Part shown: in pieces, positions 22,314 through 25,460 of the stretch
How the letters are laid out: each line of letters begins with the position of its first letter
How positions within the stretch are numbered: position 1 is the first letter of the stretch
Assembly (NCBI GenBank): GCA_002328185.1
Contig: DCWQ01000054.1
Coordinates: 1-25,460 of the forward strand
DNA from: Dehalococcoidia bacterium UBA2158
Lineage (GTDB): Bacteria > Chloroflexota > Dehalococcoidia > Lucifugimonadales > UBA3495
Direction: 5' to 3'
Length of the DNA: 25,460 nt
The notes under the pieces: model-generated
What the model saw: the letters and a program-made list of their open reading frames with translations, nothing else
Told to the model about the DNA's origin: nothing
Databases searched by the model: none
Translations under genes and position numbers: made by a program

Positions 22314-22853
22314 CTACCGCAAGCTCTTGGCGAACTTCTGGCGGACCTTGGCCACCTTGGGGCTGATGACTATCTGGCAATACATGCTGGCCGAGTTGTT
22401 CTGGTAGAACTGACGATGCTCTGGCTCAGCCTCGTAGAACGCCTCGAATTCGGCGATCTGCGTGACCACTGGGCCGGGTAAAGCGCCCGATGCGTCCAAC
22501 TCTTTGATGGCCTCTGCCGCCTGGTCCCTCTGCGAGTCGCTGGTGTGAAGTACCACCGAGCGGTAGCGATAGCCATGGTCGGCGCCCTGGTAGTTGAGAG
22601 TGGTCGGGTCGTGGGTGGCGAAGAATACCTCAAGCAGCTCAGCGAAGGTAATCTGGCTGGGGTCGAACTCGATCCGCACCACCTCGGCGTGGCCGGTGGT
22701 CTCGCCGCACACCTGGTAGTAGTTGGGGTTCTCGACATGGCCACCGGAATACCCGGACGCCACCGATGTCACCCCTTTGATCTCCAAGAACACGGCTTCG
22801 GTGCACCAGAAGCACCCGCCGCCAAATACCGCAACTTTTCTATTGTTTTCCAT
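22314..22853 (-). CDS. msrA: Peptide-methionine (S)-S-oxide reductase
   Basis: This 179-aa MsrA repairs oxidised methionine (S-sulfoxide) in proteins with thioredoxin. The catalytic motif GGCFWC is at residues 12-17 with nucleophile Cys14, and TSVASGYSGGHVENPNY, TGHAEVVRIEFDP and DHGYRYRSVV are the other family blocks. Cys159 near the C-terminus (MYCQ) is a plausible resolving cysteine. Length is typical and no MsrB is fused or adjacent. The ribosome binding site before ATG 22853 is weak. The gene ends the minus-strand run with the luciferase-like and DUF1501 genes (35 bp gap), so it may be co-expressed. Confidence is high. Confidence 0.95.
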   Translation of the reverse strand: MENNRKVAVFGGGCFWCTEAVFLEIKGVTSVASGYSGGHVENPNYYQVCGETTGHAEVVRIEFDPSQITFAELLEVFFATHDPTTLNYQGADHGYRYRSVVLHTSDSQRDQAAEAIKELDASGALPGPVVTQIAEFEAFYEAEPEHRQFYQNNSASMYCQIVISPKVAKVRQKFAKSLR

Positions 22854-22888
22854 CTTTGATTCTCACTGCCAATAATTTCCTGCTTCAC

Positions 22889-23758
22889 TCACCCGACTAT
22901 GTCCGCCAACCGGTCCAATTGACCCATATCGGCGGCGGTGGGCAGGAAGACCAATTCGTCCATGCCGATGCTTTCCAGGTCGCTGATCATGCCCTTCAGC
23001 GCTTCGGGCGACGAGACGGCGTTCTGGGCCATCTGCTCGGCCACCGCGCCCAAGAACGAATAGTAATGGCGGATGTAGTCGCCCACCACGTCGGCGGCGT
23101 TGGGGCCCAAGGCATAGGAGGCCACGGCGGCCAGGCGGGGCTTGCCGGATTTCCCTGCCGCTTCCCAGGCGTCGACAGCCATCTTATAGGACGACTCCAC
23201 AGCCTCGGGCTGAGTTCCAGCAGCCAAGAAGCCGTCGGCCAATCTTCCGGCGCGGGCGATAGCCTGGGGCGTGCCTCCACCGATCAATATCTCCGGGCCG
23301 CCCTTCTGAACCGGAGGCGGGCCCATGGGGCCAACATCGTTCTCGAGGTCAACATCCTCTCCAGACCATACACGTTTCATAGTGGCGATCTGGTCTTCAA
23401 ACCGGCGGCCGCGGTTGCTGTACTTGGCTGGTGCGGCCTTGTAGTCGTCGGGGCGGCGGCCCACGCCAAGCCCCAGGGTGAGTCGTCCGTTGGAGATGGC
23501 ATCGATGCTGGCGGCCTGCTTGGCCAGCACACCCTCGTTGCGGAGGGGTGCCAGCATGACGCCGGTCATCAGCCTGATCCTGGTGGTGACCGCCGCGGCT
23601 GCAGCTAGCTGGATGAATGGCTCATAGTTCTGGTAGACCAGCCGGTCGATGGTCCCCAACGTGGAGAATGGGCCAGCATCAGCGCGCTGGGCCCATTCCA
23701 GGATGAAGTCGCCCTTGACTCCGGGGACGGCCCCTGGCAAACCGATACCGATCTTCAT
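22889..23758 (-). CDS. Luciferase-like monooxygenase / LLM-class flavin- or F420-dependent oxidoreductase
   Basis: The 289-aa product fits the luciferase-like monooxygenase (LLM) superfamily. Typical blocks are MKIGIGLPGAVPG at the start, TTRIRLMTGVMLAPLRNEGVLAKQAASID (about 58-86) and SNGRLTLGLGVGRRPDDY (89-106), then a C-terminal part with LIGGGTPQAIARAGRLADGF. These TIM-barrel enzymes use FMN or coenzyme F420, and the cofactor cannot be told by sight. SAR202-type Chloroflexota are known for large expansions of this family, proposed to oxidise recalcitrant organic matter. AGGGAATGAT precedes ATG 23758. The DUF1501 gene ends 15 bp upstream, so the two are likely co-transcribed with msrA. Confidence 0.92.
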   Translation of the reverse strand: MKIGIGLPGAVPGVKGDFILEWAQRADAGPFSTLGTIDRLVYQNYEPFIQLAAAAAVTTRIRLMTGVMLAPLRNEGVLAKQAASIDAISNGRLTLGLGVGRRPDDYKAAPAKYSNRGRRFEDQIATMKRVWSGEDVDLENDVGPMGPPPVQKGGPEILIGGGTPQAIARAGRLADGFLAAGTQPEAVESSYKMAVDAWEAAGKSGKPRLAAVASYALGPNAADVVGDYIRHYYSFLGAVAEQMAQNAVSSPEALKGMISDLESIGMDELVFLPTAADMGQLDRLADIVG

Positions 23759-23773
23759 ATCATTCCCTATAGT

Positions 23774-24907
23774 CTAATTCTTAATGAAGTCCAGGGACTC
23801 GTAGGTGCCGCCGATGACGGACTTGGCGTCCAATTCCAGCCACTTGTCGACAATCGTGGAATAAACGCTGCGGAAATCGACGTTGAAGTGCAGGTCGCCC
23901 TCCAGTTGGTCTTCTGACTTGAGGGACGGGTACTCGCCGTGCATGCCGCCCACAACGGGGTCACCGAAGATATAGCACCCACCGCCGGAGCCGTGGTCTG
24001 AGCCTGAGCCGTTGTCTTTAACCCGGCGTCCAAACTCGGTGAAGACCATCATCAATACATTGTCGGCAGCGTCGTGTTCTCTGAGGTCGGCGAAGAAATC
24101 CCCGATACCGTCCGAAAGTTCGGTAAGCAGCGGCGTCTGCACCGGCACCTGATTGGCGTGGGTATCGTAACCGCCCTGCGAGGTGTAGAGCACCCGGGTG
24201 CCCAGTTCTTTCAAGATCACCTGGGCCATGCCGCGCATGCTCTGGGAGATCACTGTATCGGCATACTCCACCGTAGAGGAGTAGTTGTCGGCGGCTGTCT
24301 TAAGGATGTCGGCGCCTTTCAACGCGTCCAGCCCGGTGCGCCCCAGGTAGTCCATGGTCGCGCCGGTGCCGATGGCCGGAGAGTACATCCTCTCGAACAC
24401 GTCCAATGCCCGGGTACGTTGTTCCTGCCCAGATATTCCGGTCAAAACGCCGTAGCCCTCCAACGCGGCCACCGACGCCACGGGCACGCCGGTTAGGGCC
24501 ATGGCTCTGGGCAGGCCCCGGCCGAAGTTCACGCCGGTGAGCACGTTCTCGCCGTGGGGATCGATGTCGCGAATCACACGGCCCAGCCAGCCTTCGATCG
24601 CGATCTTCTCGGGCTCGCACGTGTGCCAGATATCCATGGCCCGGAAGTGGGAGCGGTTGGGGTTGGGATAGCCCACGCCGTTGACCACGGCCACCCGACC
24701 TTGTTCGTAGAGGTCTTTGAACGAGCCCAAAGCCGGATTGAACCCGAACCGTTCGTTAATGGTGAGTACGTCTTGGGCGTGTATGCCCACCGTGGGGCGG
24801 TTATCGTAGTAGAGGGAGTCGGCGTAGGGGACCACTATATTCATGTAGTCGCTGCCGCCGGTCAGTTGGACCACCACTAAGATGGGGTCTTTCTTGATAG
24901 ATGTCAT
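23774..24907 (-). CDS. DUF1501 family protein without a Tat signal
   Basis: This 377-aa protein fits DUF1501. The N-terminal block LVVVQLTGGSDYMNIVVPY, a middle NPNRSHFRAMDIWHT (about 81-95) and the C-terminal GGYDTHANQ and TEFGRRVKDNGSGSDHG segments (about 240-305) are the recognisable features. DUF1501 proteins usually carry an N-terminal twin-arginine export signal. Here the domain begins within about 10 residues of the start, no RR motif precedes it, and an in-frame stop (TAA) lies eight codons upstream, so a cytosolic location is likely. Function is unknown, and the conserved Asp/His pairs resemble the alkaline-phosphatase-like superfamily. The start is ATG 24907. It heads the run with the LLM and msrA genes. 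Confidence 0.88.
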   Translation of the reverse strand: MTSIKKDPILVVVQLTGGSDYMNIVVPYADSLYYDNRPTVGIHAQDVLTINERFGFNPALGSFKDLYEQGRVAVVNGVGYPNPNRSHFRAMDIWHTCEPEKIAIEGWLGRVIRDIDPHGENVLTGVNFGRGLPRAMALTGVPVASVAALEGYGVLTGISGQEQRTRALDVFERMYSPAIGTGATMDYLGRTGLDALKGADILKTAADNYSSTVEYADTVISQSMRGMAQVILKELGTRVLYTSQGGYDTHANQVPVQTPLLTELSDGIGDFFADLREHDAADNVLMMVFTEFGRRVKDNGSGSDHGSGGGCYIFGDPVVGGMHGEYPSLKSEDQLEGDLHFNVDFRSVYSTIVDKWLELDAKSVIGGTYESLDFIKN

Positions 24908-25023
24908 GGGCTCACTCTCAATAGGGCCTTCGGATTAGGGTTCACTCTAGCAGGCGGCGCAAATCAGCGTCAACGTTGTTGCCTGGCCGGCGATATGGGA
25001 AGACATAAATAGGCGTGGCCCGC

Positions 25024-25053
25024 TTGACAGTGGTTCAGTGCGGGCCTTACGAT
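25024..25053 (+). promoter_or_regulatory. Putative promoter of the tRNA cluster
   Basis: A perfect TTGACA (25024-25029) is followed after 18 bp by TACGAT (25048-25053, 4 of 6). The tRNA-Ala gene starts 82 bp downstream of the -10. The remaining 24908-25023 bases show no gene. Confidence 0.4.
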
Positions 25054-25135
25054 TCAGAATGGTTTCCACATATGCGGGAAAGGCGGTAATTACCTTGAGA
25101 TGTGCCTAACCGGGCATTTCTGAAGGGGTTACAAT

Positions 25136-25211
25136 GGGGATATAGCTCAGTTGGGAGAGCGCGGCGTTCGCAATGCCGAGGCCGAGGGTTCGAGTCCCTC
25201 TATCTCCACCA
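25136..25211 (+). tRNA. tRNA-Ala (anticodon CGC)
   Basis: The 76-nt gene begins GGGGATA and ends TATCTCC-A-CCA with one G-T pair in the acceptor. The anticodon loop TTCGCAA gives CGC, and the T arm is GAGGGTTCGAGTCCCTC. CCA is encoded. Confidence 0.95.
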
Positions 25212-25214
25212 CAC

Positions 25215-25290
25215 GCCCCTGTAGCTCAGAGGATAGAGCGGCGGCGTCCTAAGTCGCGCGTCGGGGGTTCGAGTCCCTCCAGGGGTACCA
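25215..25290 (+). tRNA. tRNA-Arg (anticodon CCU)
   Basis: The 76-nt gene begins GCCCCTG and ends CAGGGGT-A-CCA (first pair G-T). The anticodon loop GTCCTAA gives CCU, reading the AGG codon. It lies 3 nt after tRNA-Ala, so both come from one transcript. Confidence 0.95.
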
Positions 25291-25335
25291 TTAAAATCAC
25301 AGCAGGCGCTGCTTCCTAAAGGTGCCACACATCGC

Positions 25336-25413
25336 AGGAGCGTAGCTCAGTCTGGCCAGAGCGCTGGTCTCCAAAACCAGTGGTCGGGGGTTCGAATCCT
25401 CCCGCTCCTGCCA
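25336..25413 (+). tRNA. tRNA-Trp (anticodon CCA)
   Basis: The 78-nt gene begins AGGAGCG and ends CGCTCCT-G-CCA. The anticodon arm CTGGT-CTCCAAA-ACCAG gives CCA, decoding UGG. CCA is encoded. It is 45 nt after tRNA-Arg. Confidence 0.95.
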
Positions 25414-25425
25414 ATTTTCGAAGCT

Positions 25426-25458
25426 AAACCGGGGCCATTAGACCCCGGTTTTATTATT
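25426..25458 (+). terminator. Rho-independent terminator of the tRNA cluster
   Basis: AAACCGGGG (25426-25434) pairs perfectly with CCCCGGTTT (25443-25451) around an 8-nt loop, followed by TATTATT. It sits 13 nt after tRNA-Trp. Confidence 0.85.
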
Positions 25459-25460
25459 GC

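Noticed and set aside
22856..23608. 250-aa plus-strand frame opposite the luciferase-like gene
   Set aside because: No recognisable domain; the opposite strand encodes conserved LLM blocks over the same DNA.
25130..25135. TACAAT as -10 of the tRNA-Ala gene
   Set aside because: It abuts the mature tRNA 5' end, so transcription would begin inside the tRNA; no -35 at proper spacing.

Overview
This 25.5 kb, GC-rich window looks like a chromosomal segment of a free-living bacterium, most likely Chloroflexota of the Dehalococcoidia/SAR202 type. The inference rests on gene content (several class III CoA-transferases, a luciferase-like flavin/F420 monooxygenase, tandem Gfo/Idh/MocA oxidoreductases, split MaoC dehydratases), a lipoprotein with a long Pro/Thr-rich linker, and many short interspersed repeats. 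No rRNA or other phylogenetic marker is present, so the assignment is an inference. All five tRNA genes encode their CCA ends.

Layout. 1-600: a 63-aa gene of unknown function followed by two stem-loops. 618-2730: divergent ornithine cyclodeaminase-family (-) and D-2-hydroxyacid dehydrogenase (+) genes, then the start of a broken lipoprotein gene and tRNA-Ser(GGA). 3222-5805: Rieske ferredoxin, signal peptidase I, SMP-30/gluconolactonase and a 123-aa unknown protein with a terminator. 5819-6021: repeats. 6040-11115 (-): a compact run of methyltransferase, CoA-transferase pair, enoyl-CoA hydratase and polysaccharide deacetylase-like protein. 11116-11557: repeats and a possible 57-aa membrane protein. 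11558-15430 (-): tRNA-Met/Ile(CAU), a second CoA-transferase pair and a PfkB-type kinase. 15472-17827: DUF192 lipoprotein, a MaoC-like dehydratase pair and a small alpha/beta protein. 17848-18324: a second, short S26 signal peptidase. 18483-20632: tandem Gfo/Idh/MocA oxidoreductases. 20928-24907 (-): amidohydrolase, MsrA, luciferase-like monooxygenase and DUF1501 protein. 25136-25459: tRNA-Ala(CGC), tRNA-Arg(CCU), tRNA-Trp(CCA) and a terminator.

How it fits together. Most genes suggest catabolism of sugar acids, hydroxyacids and carboxylic acids. Lactone, oxidoreductase, dehydrogenase and amidohydrolase steps would feed acids to CoA-transferases, and the resulting acyl-CoAs to crotonase and MaoC hydratases. 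No substrate can be read from the sequence.

The most interesting signals are three. Each CoA-transferase pair joins one copy with the family's catalytic Asp to one with Gln at that position. Both Gfo/Idh/MocA proteins have EAR where the family has its catalytic EKP motif. A composite family of short palindromic repeats fills several gene borders. No CRISPR array, phage, transposase or defence system was seen.
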